61,810 bases of DNA from Ignavibacteriales bacterium (GTDB taxonomy: Bacteria; Bacteroidota; Ignavibacteria; T3Sed10-11), in NCBI GenBank assembly GCA_003562775.1, contig PWTU01000474.1, forward strand, positions 1-61,810, in the 5' to 3' direction. Below are positions 16,732-25,964 of the stretch, piece after piece. The notes under the pieces were generated by a model. It worked only from the letters and a program-made list of their open reading frames with translations, did no database searches and was not told the origin of the DNA. The translations under genes and the position numbers were made by a program. Within the stretch, counting starts at the first letter, position 1. Every line of letters starts with the position of its first letter.

Positions 16732-17235
16732 ATGAAGATATCTCGTACAATACTTCACATTGTGCTGGCAGTAATCTGGTGTGCGATGCACAATAGCTTT
16801 CATCCGGCAACGTTCATTGTCGGTTATCTGCTTGCCTGGGCAAGTACTTCGATGTTCAGAGCGTTGAGTCAGTATACACCATACCGGATGAATGTGTGGG
16901 AAGCAATAAAGCTGTTTTTCGTATTTCTCAAGGAAATGATCGTAGCAAATATTCAAATAGCGTTCATAATAATTAGTCCCCCGATGAATATACGTCCGGG
17001 ATTGATAGAATATCCGCTCGATATAAAAAATGAAGGTGCAATAGTGTTGCTGGCGAACATGATTTCGTTAACCCCCGGCACGCTCAGCGTTGACATTGCA
17101 GAGGACAGAAAATCCATTTATGTCCACGCAATGGTAATGGAAACGCCGGATTTATTAAAAAAGAAAATAAAAGATTCATTTGAAAGAAGAATCCAAAAAA
17201 TGCTTGGTGAAGAAGCAGAGGAGCATTCATCATGA
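16732..17235 (+). CDS. mrpE: Mrp antiporter subunit E
   Basis: A 167-residue MnhE-type protein: two N-terminal membrane helices, then a cytoplasmic domain with NEGAIVLLANMISLTPGTLSVDI, the family hallmark, and a charged tail. It overlaps mrpF by 4 bases (ATGA). Its role is structural or assembly-related within the complex. Confidence 0.93.
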   Translation: MKISRTILHIVLAVIWCAMHNSFHPATFIVGYLLAWASTSMFRALSQYTPYRMNVWEAIKLFFVFLKEMIVANIQIAFIIISPPMNIRPGLIEYPLDIKNEGAIVLLANMISLTPGTLSVDIAEDRKSIYVHAMVMETPDLLKKKIKDSFERRIQKMLGEEAEEHSS

Positions 17236-17501
17236 TAGAATACCTGGCATTAATAATACTCATAATCATTTCATTGTCCATCGCGTTGTGTATGATTCGT
17301 GTGTTTAAAGGGCCTTCGACGCCCGACAGGGTTATGGCGCTCGATACCATTGCCGTCAATGTACTCGCATTTATCGCAATCCTTTCCATCTATCTCGGCA
17401 CCGAGATGTTCTTTGATGCGGTATTGGTTATAGCTGTAATTGCATTTGTCGGTACGGTCGCGATCTCAAAGTATTTAATGAAAGGAGATATAATAGAATG
17501 A
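17232..17501 (+). CDS. mrpF: Mrp antiporter subunit F
   Basis: An 89-residue, three-helix MnhF protein carrying the family motif RVFKGPSTPDRVMALDTIAVN, with a conserved Asp-Arg pair. It is coupled to mrpE and mrpG by 4-base ATGA overlaps on both sides. Confidence 0.94.
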   Translation: MIEYLALIILIIISLSIALCMIRVFKGPSTPDRVMALDTIAVNVLAFIAILSIYLGTEMFFDAVLVIAVIAFVGTVAISKYLMKGDIIE

Positions 17502-17902
17502 GTATGCATGAGATCATTGTCGGATTTTTCCTTATCGTCGGTATATTTTTTATTATTACCGGTACGGTCGGCTTGTTACGTCTCCCAGATTTTTATAACA
17601 GAATTCACGCTCCGACCAAAGCCACCACCCTTGGCGTGAGCAGTATCATCCTCGGTGCGGTTATACATTTTTACGGGATCTTACCGGATGCCGGATTTAA
17701 AGAACTGCTTGCGATAGTATTTATTTTCCTAACCGCTCCGGTCGGTGCGCATATGCTTGCCAAGGCGGCGTACCATTCAAAGATTGAATTGTGGGAAGGA
17801 ACTATAGTCGATGAACGTGCGGGGAAAAAAGTAATAGGTGAAGATGTGCTGCCACGCGACGAAAAGCTGGAAAAAGAAGAAGAAGAGCGAACGGCCGGCT
17901 AA
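17498..17902 (+). CDS. mrpG: Mrp antiporter subunit G
   Basis: A 134-residue MnhG/PhaG-type protein with three helices. The motif GTVGLLRLPDFYNRIHAPTKATTLGV is diagnostic, and the C-terminus is a charged cytoplasmic tail rich in Glu and Lys. It completes the seven-subunit antiporter. No strong terminator follows before the peptidase gene, 83 bases on. Confidence 0.94.
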   Translation: MSMHEIIVGFFLIVGIFFIITGTVGLLRLPDFYNRIHAPTKATTLGVSSIILGAVIHFYGILPDAGFKELLAIVFIFLTAPVGAHMLAKAAYHSKIELWEGTIVDERAGKKVIGEDVLPRDEKLEKEEEERTAG

Positions 17903-17985
17903 ATTCATGGCTAATCTATTGACTTTTACCCGACAGTTTCCGATTCTTTAGGGTAAACCGAACTGTATCTTTGACCGAGGTAAAA

Positions 17986-20406
17986 ATGAACTCTCAGATT
18001 ATCCACCGATTATTTGTAGGTATCATGGCGGCATGTATACTGCTTCCTGCTCAAACACTAACACAGGATACCTACCGAACTCCCCCTCAAGAAATTGTTG
18101 AAATCCTTGATGCTCCACCTTTGCCGGCAACCCGAATAAGCCCTGATGGCTCGTATCTATTGTTTTTATATCGGGAATCGATGCCGACTATCGAAGACCT
18201 TGCAATACCGTATATTAATCTTGCGGGCTTTCGCGTCGATCCGCAGCGTAATGCCAGGTATTCACCTTCTGCTCGTATGTATGCATTACGTCTGAAGCAC
18301 ATTGAAACCGGAGACGAACATGACGTGGAGGTGCCTGCCGACGCAAATATCGGCGCCGTTAACTGGTCTGCTGATGGGAGTATGATTGCGTTCACACATA
18401 CGACCGACGAAGGGGTGGAGTTATGGATAGCCGACGTCGCAACCGGTGAATCGCGTCGTATCCCGGATATCCTGGTTAACAATGTGTATGGTTCACCGCT
18501 TCAATGGATGCCCGGTGAGAGGATAATTCTTGCACAGATTATTCCCGACGTCCGGGGACCTGCACCGGAAGAATCGATAGTTCCGGATGGACCAATTATT
18601 CAGGAGTCGGATGGAACACCGTCACCGTCGCGGACCTATCAGAATCTGCTCACCGGTCCGGACGACGAACGGAAATTCGATTATTATGCAACTTCGCAAT
18701 TGGTAAAAATAAACGTTTCCGACAATACGATCACAACACTCGGCGAACCGGTAGTGTTCAGGTCTGTTGCTCCTTCACCCGACGGCAGATTTATTCTCGT
18801 GTCCCGTATAGTAAAGCCGTATTCATATCTCGTTCCCGCATTTCGATTTCCAACGGAGGTGGAAATATGGTCGCGAACGGGAGAGCCGGTAGTGCACCTT
18901 GCATCGATACCGCTGGGTGAGGAGATTCCATTGTTCGGCGTCGTGAAAGGTCCCCGAAATCATAGCTGGGTAGAAGCGTATGACGCACAGATAGTATATA
19001 TTGAAGCGCTCGACGAAGGAGATCCGAGCGTCGAAGCGGAATATCGCGATCGTGTAATGGTACTCGATTATCCATTCGAGGGAGAAGGAACCGAATGGAC
19101 CCGCATCGGCTATCGTTTTGGCGGAATTATATATGGTGACGGCGTAGCGATTTTACATGAGTTTGATTTTCCGAAAAGTCATCTGCGTACGTGGCTGCTG
19201 GATACCGATAATTTTGACGCCGAACCGTTGCTGCTTCACGACCGCGACCCGCAGGATCGATATAACGATCCCGGATCACCGGTCATGACATTCGACGATC
19301 GCGGCAACAGGAAACTTCTTCATTCTCCGGACGGAAAAAACATCTATTTAACCGGAATGGGGGCGTCTCCCGAAGGAGATCACCCGTTTTTAGATAAGTT
19401 TAACCTCTATACGAAGGAGACCGAACGACTCTGGCAAACCGGCAAAGATCATTTTGAATATGTTGTCGATCTGCTCGATCGGAACGCCGAACGTATTATA
19501 ACGCGGCGTGAAACACAAACAGATCCGCCAAACTATTATTTGCAAAATCTTGAGACAGGATCAATTTCATTGTTAACGGATTTCGAAGATCCGCATCCGC
19601 AGCTAACGGGTATACATCGTCAAATGTTGACGTACGAACGCGAGGATGGAATACAACTTTCGGCAACACTGTATTTGCCTCCGGATTATCAGGAGGGCGA
19701 GCAATTACCGCTTGTCGTATGGGTATACCCGCTCGATTATACATCGCCCGATGCAGCAAGTCAGGTCCGCGGTAATCCCAATCGCTTTACTTTTTTCCGG
19801 GGTTCCTCTCATTTATTCTTTCTGACGCAGGGATATGCAATACTCGACGGTCCGAGCTTGCCCATTATCGGCGAGTATGGTAACGATACGTATGCAGAGC
19901 AATTAGTAATGGGGATTGAAGCGGCTATCGACAAAGTTAAAGATTTGGAGGTTGCCGACATAGACAGGATGGGTGTCGGCGGACATAGTTACGGAGCATT
20001 TTCCACGGCAAATTTACTCATACACACCGACATGTTCCGCGCAGGTATTGCACGGAGCGGGGCATATAACCGGACCTTAACGCCGTTCGGTTTTCAGCGG
20101 GAACGACGGACGTTCTGGGAAGCACGGGATACCTATATGGAAGTATCGCCGTTCACAAAAGCCGATAGGATCAATCAACCGATTTTACTGCTTCACGGTA
20201 TGGATGACAGCAACTCCGGCACCTATCCAATGCAATCAGAACGATTATATCACGCTCTGCGCGGACTCGGCGGCGTCACACGATATGTACAATATCCGTT
20301 CGAAGATCACGGCTACCGTGCACGGGAGACAGTATTAGATGTACTGTATCACATGGTGGACTGGTTCGACCGGTACGTAAAAGATGACCGGGTAACCGCT
20401 CACTAA
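17986..20406 (+). CDS. Secreted S9-family peptidase, glutamyl-endopeptidase type
   Basis: An 806-residue serine peptidase with an N-terminal signal peptide (hydrophobic FVGIMAACILLPA after a basic start), so it is probably periplasmic. The opening block EIVEILDAPPLPATRISPDG is typical of the S9D/plastid glutamyl-endopeptidase branch, followed by a beta-propeller and a C-terminal catalytic domain. The triad is visible as GVGGHSYGAF (Ser, near residue 670), HGMDDSNSGT (Asp) and EDHGYRARE (His). ATG 17986 is preferred over TTG 17971 because GAGGT lies at the right distance and the signal peptide starts there. It would cleave peptides after acidic residues, a family-based inference. Confidence 0.88.
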   Translation: MNSQIIHRLFVGIMAACILLPAQTLTQDTYRTPPQEIVEILDAPPLPATRISPDGSYLLFLYRESMPTIEDLAIPYINLAGFRVDPQRNARYSPSARMYALRLKHIETGDEHDVEVPADANIGAVNWSADGSMIAFTHTTDEGVELWIADVATGESRRIPDILVNNVYGSPLQWMPGERIILAQIIPDVRGPAPEESIVPDGPIIQESDGTPSPSRTYQNLLTGPDDERKFDYYATSQLVKINVSDNTITTLGEPVVFRSVAPSPDGRFILVSRIVKPYSYLVPAFRFPTEVEIWSRTGEPVVHLASIPLGEEIPLFGVVKGPRNHSWVEAYDAQIVYIEALDEGDPSVEAEYRDRVMVLDYPFEGEGTEWTRIGYRFGGIIYGDGVAILHEFDFPKSHLRTWLLDTDNFDAEPLLLHDRDPQDRYNDPGSPVMTFDDRGNRKLLHSPDGKNIYLTGMGASPEGDHPFLDKFNLYTKETERLWQTGKDHFEYVVDLLDRNAERIITRRETQTDPPNYYLQNLETGSISLLTDFEDPHPQLTGIHRQMLTYEREDGIQLSATLYLPPDYQEGEQLPLVVWVYPLDYTSPDAASQVRGNPNRFTFFRGSSHLFFLTQGYAILDGPSLPIIGEYGNDTYAEQLVMGIEAAIDKVKDLEVADIDRMGVGGHSYGAFSTANLLIHTDMFRAGIARSGAYNRTLTPFGFQRERRTFWEARDTYMEVSPFTKADRINQPILLLHGMDDSNSGTYPMQSERLYHALRGLGGVTRYVQYPFEDHGYRARETVLDVLYHMVDWFDRYVKDDRVTAH

Positions 20407-20453
20407 AGCAACTCTATCAAACAAACCAGACAACATCAGAAGGAGCGAATCAT

Positions 20454-22271
20454 ATGGGTATTGTAAAGCCCTTTTCAACCATCACCGAGATGTTTGTAAA
20501 TGTCACCGATACGTTTGCCAATGATAAACGGCCGATGTATCAGTACAAAAAAGACGGAAAGTATCACGATCTGTCATTTAAAAAAATGCGCGAATGGGTG
20601 GAACAGTTTGCCGGCGGACTTGCAGCATTGAGTTTATCCAAGAGCGACAGATTGGCGATCATATCTGAGAATCGACCGGAGTGGGTTGTGACGGATATCG
20701 CAACATTGTTCGTCGGCGCCGTTGATGTACCAATTTATCCGACGCTTACAGCGAAACAGGAAGAGTATATTCTTAACGATTCGGGTACAAAGATAGCCGT
20801 CGTTTCGAACCAATACCAGCTTAACAAACTTCTCAAAGTACGCGATGATATCAAATCACTGGAACATATCATCGTCATGAGCGATATCGATACATCAGGT
20901 GAGCATAATGTTTACACAATGGAATCGGTCTGCGAAATGGGGAAAAAGTATATCGAGGAGAATCCCGACTTCCTGAGAAAATCTGTAGCCAAGGTGTCTC
21001 CCGATGATCTGCTGACGATCATTTATACCTCTGGTACTACAGGCAACCCGAAAGGTGTGATGCTGACGCATAATAATCTCGTGTCGAATATCGTAGCCAC
21101 GGTATCGATTATCAAAATCGATTCGACCGATTTATTATTGTCATTCCTTCCGCTTTGTCACTCGTTTGAACGAATGGCAGGATACTATACGGCGATGGCG
21201 TGCGGATGTACCGTTGCATATGCAGAAAGCATAGATACGGTGCGGGATAATCTGCTCGAGATCAGGCCGACTATAGTCACTACGGTGCCGAGGTTGTTCG
21301 AACGAATTTACTCCCGAATTAAGTTGCAGGTGGAGAGCAGTCCTCCGGCCCGTCAGAAGATATTCAACTGGGCGCTGGAGGTGGGGCGAAAACATGCAGA
21401 ATCTCAGAAACAGGGTAAAGGTGGCATTATACTCAAAGGACAACATGCTCTTGCAGATAAACTTGTATTCAGCAAGCTGAAGGAGCGAACCGGCGGTCGG
21501 ATCCGGTTTTTTGTATCCGGCGGCGCCGCACTCGCACGAGAGCTGGGTGAATTTTTCGAAGCTGTAGGGATACAAATTGTCGAAGGATACGGATTGACAG
21601 AAACATCGCCCGTTATTTCGGCAAATCGTTTGGATGATTACAAATTCGGAACAGTCGGGAAACCGATACCGGGAGTAGAGGTTAAGATAGCCGAAGACGG
21701 TGAAATTCTCACACGCGGTCCGAATATTATGAAGGGATACTATAATGATAAGCGGGCAACGGAAGAAACGATCGATAAAGACGGTTGGCTGCATACTGGT
21801 GATATCGGCATCTTCGATGCAGCGGGACATCTGGTTATAACCGACCGGAAGAAACATCTTTTTGTCAGTTCCGGCGGGAAAAACATAGCGCCGCAGCCGC
21901 TGGAAAATCTGTTCCTGCAGTCAAAATATATCGATCAATTCGTCCTCATCGGCGATAAGCGAATGTTTCTCAGCGCGCTTATCGTACCCGATTACGATGC
22001 ATTAAAGGAATACGCCGACTCGCACAAGTTGCCGTATAAAACAAAGGAAGATATAACGAAAATACCTGAAGTACATAAACTCATCGATGAAGATATTCGT
22101 CGGTTACAAAAAGATCTCGCGAACTACGAACGTGTACGCCGCTTCGCCATACTGGAAAGGCCGTTATCGATTGAGGATGGCGAGATAACACCGACGATGA
22201 AAGTACGACGAAAGATCGTCGAAGAAAGATATCGCGATCTCATCGAGGGAATGTATCAAGGGGTGAATTAA
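20454..22271 (+). CDS. fadD: Long-chain acyl-CoA synthetase (AMP-forming)
   Basis: A 605-residue adenylate-forming enzyme that activates fatty acids to acyl-CoA with ATP. Motifs are IIYTSGTTGNPKGVMLTH (ATP/phosphate loop, near residue 190), GYGLTETSP, LHTGDIGIFDAAGHLVITDRKK (motif with the hinge Asp-Arg), and GGKNIAPQPLE. AAGGAGCG upstream gives a good ribosome-binding site. The C-terminus resembles the long-chain/very-long-chain (FAA-like) branch. A strong hairpin terminator follows, so it ends the transcript that begins upstream. Confidence 0.93.
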   Translation: MGIVKPFSTITEMFVNVTDTFANDKRPMYQYKKDGKYHDLSFKKMREWVEQFAGGLAALSLSKSDRLAIISENRPEWVVTDIATLFVGAVDVPIYPTLTAKQEEYILNDSGTKIAVVSNQYQLNKLLKVRDDIKSLEHIIVMSDIDTSGEHNVYTMESVCEMGKKYIEENPDFLRKSVAKVSPDDLLTIIYTSGTTGNPKGVMLTHNNLVSNIVATVSIIKIDSTDLLLSFLPLCHSFERMAGYYTAMACGCTVAYAESIDTVRDNLLEIRPTIVTTVPRLFERIYSRIKLQVESSPPARQKIFNWALEVGRKHAESQKQGKGGIILKGQHALADKLVFSKLKERTGGRIRFFVSGGAALARELGEFFEAVGIQIVEGYGLTETSPVISANRLDDYKFGTVGKPIPGVEVKIAEDGEILTRGPNIMKGYYNDKRATEETIDKDGWLHTGDIGIFDAAGHLVITDRKKHLFVSSGGKNIAPQPLENLFLQSKYIDQFVLIGDKRMFLSALIVPDYDALKEYADSHKLPYKTKEDITKIPEVHKLIDEDIRRLQKDLANYERVRRFAILERPLSIEDGEITPTMKVRRKIVEERYRDLIEGMYQGVN

Positions 22272-22292
22272 AATTTACTCCCGATAAAATAA

Positions 22293-22334
22293 AAATCCCA
22301 CGAAAGTTTTTTAAAATATATTTTCGTGGGATTT
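22293..22334. terminator. Intrinsic terminator between fadD and nuoA
   Basis: A 13-bp perfect inverted repeat, AAATCCCACGAAA (22293-22305) with TTTCGTGGGATTT (22322-22334), around a 16-base AT-rich loop. It is flanked by A and T residues on its two sides, so it could terminate from either direction, though both flanking genes point right. Confidence 0.8.
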
Positions 22335-22371
22335 CCAATTTCGCGGGACAGTGATCGCATCATTAGATTAA

Positions 22372-22400
22372 TTGACTTTCAACCATTTTTTCGCTAATTT
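22372..22400 (+). promoter_or_regulatory. Possible sigma-70 promoter of the nuo operon
   Basis: TTGACT (22372-22377), a 17-base spacer and TAATTT (22395-22400). It follows the fadD terminator and precedes nuoA by about 65 bases. The -10 match is poor (3/6), but the spacing and -35 element equal those proposed ahead of mrpA. Confidence 0.38.
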
Positions 22401-22464
22401 TACATGTCTTTTTATCTTTAATATTTATAGGCAGTTACATTCCCACGATTTTGAATGATGTCCC

Positions 22465-22821
22465 ATGCTTGAAAGTTACTATCCAATTTTTTTAATGCTC
22501 GGCATTGCGGTTCTCTTCTCCGTTATAATGCTCAAAGCTTCCACTATGTTCGGTCCGAAACGCCCGACAGACGAAAAGTATACAACATACGAAAGCGGTA
22601 TGGAGCCGGTTGGACAGGCGCGAGACCGTTTTTCCGTTAAGTTCTATTTGGTCGGTGTATTATTTATATTATTCGATATCGAGCTTGTGTTCCTGTTTCC
22701 GTATGCAGTGAACTTTTACGAATTGGGGTTGTTTGGATTTATAGTGATCTGGATATTTTTAGCAATCCAGCTTGTCGGTTTTATATATGAATGGAAAAAG
22801 GGAGCGCTGGAATGGGATTAG
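22465..22821 (+). CDS. nuoA: NADH-quinone oxidoreductase subunit A
   Basis: A 118-residue three-helix membrane subunit of complex I. Marks are [13 protein letters not shown] in the loop, [26 protein letters not shown] with the conserved acidic residues, and a third helix. It is the first gene of the nuo operon and overlaps nuoB by 10 bases. It is the only membrane-arm subunit encoded in this window. Confidence 0.95.
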   Translation: MLESYYPIFLMLGIAVLFSVIMLKASTMFGPKRPTDEKYTTYESGMEPVGQARDRFSVKFYLVGVLFILFDIELVFLFPYAVNFYELGLFGFIVIWIFLAIQLVGFIYEWKKGALEWD

Positions 22822-23336
22822 AAAAAGCAATGGGCGAGAGCTTTATTACTACGAAAATAAACGAAGCGATCCGGTGGTGCCAGAAAAATTCGGTATGGCC
22901 GCAGCCGATGGGTATCTCATGTTGTGCAATCGAAATGATGGCATTTGCCAGTCCTCGATTCGACGTTTCGCGATTCGGTTCCGAAGTGTTCAGGTTTTCA
23001 CCTCGACAGGCCGATCTGATGATTGTAGCGGGTACGACTACATACAAAATGGCGCATGTAGTGCGAAAAATTTACGATCAAATGCCCGATCCGAAATGGG
23101 TTATTGCAATGGGTGTTTGCACGTCATCCGGCGGAATGTATCGCACCTATTCTGTTGTTCAGGGGATCGACCAGTTTATTCCGGTCGATGTTTATGTCGG
23201 CGGTTGTCCGCCCCGACCGGATAATCTGCTCAATGCGTTGATGATGATACAGAAAAAAATCGAACGGGAAGGAAGCAAGGAACATCATCAGGCGCAACCA
23301 ATTTTTATCGATCAATCTACAAATATTTCCGTTTAA
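22812..23336 (+). CDS. nuoB: NADH-quinone oxidoreductase subunit B
   Basis: A 174-residue subunit carrying cluster N2, the last Fe-S cluster before quinone. The cysteine ligands are in [21 protein letters not shown] and [11 protein letters not shown]. The start at ATG 22812 is chosen from GGAG 8 bases upstream and the usual N-terminus. An in-frame ATG at 22791 lies inside nuoA. Confidence 0.95.
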   Translation: MGLEKAMGESFITTKINEAIRWCQKNSVWPQPMGISCCAIEMMAFASPRFDVSRFGSEVFRFSPRQADLMIVAGTTTYKMAHVVRKIYDQMPDPKWVIAMGVCTSSGGMYRTYSVVQGIDQFIPVDVYVGGCPPRPDNLLNALMMIQKKIEREGSKEHHQAQPIFIDQSTNISV

Positions 23337-23338
23337 TT

Positions 23339-23908
23339 ATGATAGCAAGACGAGCTGCCGAAAAACTCAAGGATCGGTATCCGGATGCAATAAAGGAGGT
23401 TACCGAATTCCGTGAGCAAATATTAATTCATGTAGAGATAGATGCGATACGTGATATTTGCGAGTTCCTGCGTAATGATGATGAGTTTAAATTCGACATG
23501 GCAATCGATGTCGTGGGTGCGGACCGGTTGGTAACTGAAAATACTACTGAAATGAAAAGATATGTAAACGATCCGTTCGATAGACAAATACGATCAAAGA
23601 CAGAGCACGTATCGTCCGATGAACGATTTGAAGTAATTTATGTGTTGTATTCGAATTTACACAAGGAATATATCCGGCTGAAGGTACGTGTTGCCGAAAC
23701 GGGACAGAAGGTTCCGTCGGTATCCGGTGTATGGCCTTCGTCAAATTGGGCGGAGCGTGAAGTATTCGATATGTTCGGGATAGAATTCGATGGACATCCC
23801 GATTTACGCCGGGTTTATATGCCGGAGTATTTCGAACATTTTCCGCTCAGAAAAGATTTTCCTTTAATGGGTATACCGGGATCGCTGCCGCTGCCGGATA
23901 AGCAGTAG
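23339..23908 (+). CDS. nuoC: NADH-quinone oxidoreductase subunit C
   Basis: A 189-residue 30-kDa subunit of complex I. Signature YSNLHKEYIRLKVRV is followed by VPSVSGVWPSSNWAEREVFDMFGIEFDGHPDLRRVYMPE, the family block, then HFPLRKDFPL. It is separate from nuoD, unlike the fused nuoCD of enterobacteria. It starts 2 bases after nuoB. The next two genes are not complex I genes but an MNT/HEPN pair. Confidence 0.95.
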   Translation: MIARRAAEKLKDRYPDAIKEVTEFREQILIHVEIDAIRDICEFLRNDDEFKFDMAIDVVGADRLVTENTTEMKRYVNDPFDRQIRSKTEHVSSDERFEVIYVLYSNLHKEYIRLKVRVAETGQKVPSVSGVWPSSNWAEREVFDMFGIEFDGHPDLRRVYMPEYFEHFPLRKDFPLMGIPGSLPLPDKQ

Positions 23909-23919
23909 TCGGAGATAAG

Positions 23920-24273
23920 ATGGAAAATATCAAATATCCACCGTTTGCCAATCGATCGGAAAAAAAAACTTTAAACGAAATAAAGTCAAGATTATCTGGT
24001 TTTGAAGGAGTTGAAAAGGTAATTTTTTTTGGATCGCGTTTGCGCGGCGATTTTACCGGTGAATCGGATTTTGATATTTTAGTTATTGTCGATTCCAAAG
24101 ACCTGAAATTTGAAGTGATAGACATTATTGGTGAGATTGAAATGCAACTGGGTGTACCGATTTCACCGTCAATTTACACTACCGTTGAACTCGAAGAAAA
24201 TATGCGTTTGGGCAGCCCGTTTTTCAAGCATGTTTTCGATGAAGGTATGATTCTTTATGAAACTCAGCGCTGA
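23920..24273 (+). CDS. MNT-family nucleotidyltransferase (minimal nucleotidyltransferase, antitoxin-type)
   Basis: A 117-residue minimal nucleotidyltransferase. The catalytic motif GSRLRGDFTGESDFDILV holds the GS...SDxD signature near residues 45-62, and a third acid may lie in the ISPSIYT region. In MNT/HEPN modules this partner neutralises the HEPN RNase, in known cases by AMPylating it. It begins 11 bases after nuoC and overlaps the HEPN gene by 17 bases, so the pair is expressed within the nuo operon. Codon use looks like its neighbours by eye. Confidence 0.88.
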   Translation: MENIKYPPFANRSEKKTLNEIKSRLSGFEGVEKVIFFGSRLRGDFTGESDFDILVIVDSKDLKFEVIDIIGEIEMQLGVPISPSIYTTVELEENMRLGSPFFKHVFDEGMILYETQR

Positions 24274-24673
24274 ACAGAAAAAAGATCTATCGATATATCG
24301 GATGGAGAAGGCAAAAGCTCATTTGGAAGAAGCGCGTTCAAATTATGATCATGGGCATTTTAATACGTCTGCAAATAGAAGCTATAATGCGATATTATCT
24401 GCTGCACGTTCGCTGTTAATTCTACGCGGTATCGACACAAAAACTCACGATGGAATGAAAACGATGATTGCGCAGGAGTTTATACATCAAGGATACCTCG
24501 ATAAAAGTATATCCGAAACCATACGTGTATTGTATGCACGAAGAGTTGATTCCGATTATGGTGATTTTGTATCAATAGATAAAAGTGATGCACTCGATTC
24601 GATCAACCGAGCCGGTGATTTTATTGAAAAAACAGAAAAAATTCAGAAAGAATTTCTCAAAGACCTTACATGA
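24257..24673 (+). CDS. HEPN-domain protein (UPF0332-like), partner of MNT
   Basis: A 138-residue all-helical HEPN protein. The segments ANRSYNAILSAARSLLILRG, TKTHDGMKTMIAQEF and RVDSDYGDFVSIDKSDALDSI match the UPF0332/HEPN pattern, with the conserved arginine and the later ADYGD-like motif. HEPN proteins are often RNase toxins, and a nucleotidyltransferase gene immediately upstream is the classic pairing. Its TGA stop overlaps the nuoD ATG (ATGA), so nuoD translation depends on ribosomes finishing this gene. Whether it still has RNase activity cannot be told, since a clear Rx4-6H motif is not obvious. Confidence 0.85.
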   Translation: MKLSAEQKKDLSIYRMEKAKAHLEEARSNYDHGHFNTSANRSYNAILSAARSLLILRGIDTKTHDGMKTMIAQEFIHQGYLDKSISETIRVLYARRVDSDYGDFVSIDKSDALDSINRAGDFIEKTEKIQKEFLKDLT

Positions 24674-25926
24674 AAATCGACTATAATCACGACACATCAA
24701 AAAGTAAAATTTACGAAGCGCTTGTAAACCAATACACCAGCATCGAGTCGGACGATCCACTCGGCAGTGATATGGTTTTAAACTTCGGACCTCAGCATCC
24801 GGCGACGCACGGTGTGCTCCGGTTATTGCTGCGGCTTGACGGCGAACGCATTGTCGGTTGTGTCCCCGAAGTCGGCTATCTCCACCGCGGATATGAAAAG
24901 CTTGCCGAAAATATGACGTACCATGAGTATATACCGCACACAGATCGTCTCGATTATCTTTCGCCGCTTGCAAATAATATGGCATATGCACTTTCAGTTG
25001 AACGTCTTTGCGGTATTGAAGCTCCGCCAAGAGCGCAATACATCAGAACTATTTGTTCCGAGCTTGCACGTATATCATCTCATCTAATGGCAACCGGCTC
25101 GATGGCTATGGATGTCGGAGCGTTGACGGTGCTGTTGTGGACGTTCCGTGAACGGGAAAAATTGTATGATATATTCGAGGTACTCACCGGAGCGCGGTTT
25201 ACGACAAGCTATTCCCGAATCGGCGGAATAGCACAGGATTTAACCGACGACGTCGAGAAGATGATATGGGAATTTATTGATTATCTCCCCGAGGCGGTTC
25301 ACGAGTGTGAACGGTTGCTAAACAGAAACCGTATTTTCGTCGAACGATGCGACGGCATCGGCGTTATAAGCGGCGAAGATGCAATTGCCTACGGTTTAAC
25401 TGGACCTAATCTGCGCGGATCGGGCATTGAAAGAGATCTGCGCCGTGCTTGTCCGTACTTTGTATATCCGGAGCTTGATTTTGATATTATTGCGCATGAA
25501 GGGGGCGACTCACTTGCGCGTTATTACGTTCGCCTTGACGAAATGTATGAAAGCGTAAAAATCGTCAGGCAGTGTCTTGAAAAGATGCCAAAAGGCGAGA
25601 TACACGCGAACAAGCCGAAGAAAGTACTGCCTGGTAAAGAACGGGTCTATACCCGGATGGAAGAAATGATCCACGATTTTATGATTGTAAATTTCGGTAT
25701 TAATCCGCCTCCCGGAGAAGTATACAGCCCCGTCGAGAATCCGAAAGGTGAGTTAGGATTTTATATTCAGAGCAAGGGAGGGGGTGTGCCGTGGCGTCTT
25801 AAAATTCGTTCTCCTTCATTTGTAAATATCCAGGCGCTTCCGCATTTGCTCAAGGGAGTTATGGTCTCCGATGTCGTTGCCGTTATCGGAAGTCTCGACC
25901 CGGTAATGGGTGAAGCGGATAAATAA
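24670..25926 (+). CDS. nuoD: NADH-quinone oxidoreductase subunit D
   Basis: A 418-residue 49-kDa subunit lining the quinone cavity. Marks are NFGPQHPATHGVLRL, HRGYEKLAENMTYHEYIPHTDRLDY, GARFTTSYSRIGG and GGGVPWRLKIRSPSFVN. The first 34 residues before the conserved LGSDMVLNFGPQ are an ordinary N-terminal extension. The ATG overlaps the HEPN stop codon and no independent strong ribosome-binding site is seen, which supports translational coupling to the HEPN gene. Confidence 0.95.
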   Translation: MKIDYNHDTSKSKIYEALVNQYTSIESDDPLGSDMVLNFGPQHPATHGVLRLLLRLDGERIVGCVPEVGYLHRGYEKLAENMTYHEYIPHTDRLDYLSPLANNMAYALSVERLCGIEAPPRAQYIRTICSELARISSHLMATGSMAMDVGALTVLLWTFREREKLYDIFEVLTGARFTTSYSRIGGIAQDLTDDVEKMIWEFIDYLPEAVHECERLLNRNRIFVERCDGIGVISGEDAIAYGLTGPNLRGSGIERDLRRACPYFVYPELDFDIIAHEGGDSLARYYVRLDEMYESVKIVRQCLEKMPKGEIHANKPKKVLPGKERVYTRMEEMIHDFMIVNFGINPPPGEVYSPVENPKGELGFYIQSKGGGVPWRLKIRSPSFVNIQALPHLLKGVMVSDVVAVIGSLDPVMGEADK

Positions 25927-25964
25927 TTTCTTTAAGTAAAATTGTTCAAGGCAAAATAATTTTT

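Noticed and set aside
17919-17957. TTGACT and a TTTACCC/GGGTAAA hairpin between mrpG and the peptidase gene
   Set aside because: No acceptable -10 element lies 16-18 bases from TTGACT, and the hairpin (7 bp, 19-base loop) has no T-run, so neither a promoter nor a terminator could be supported.
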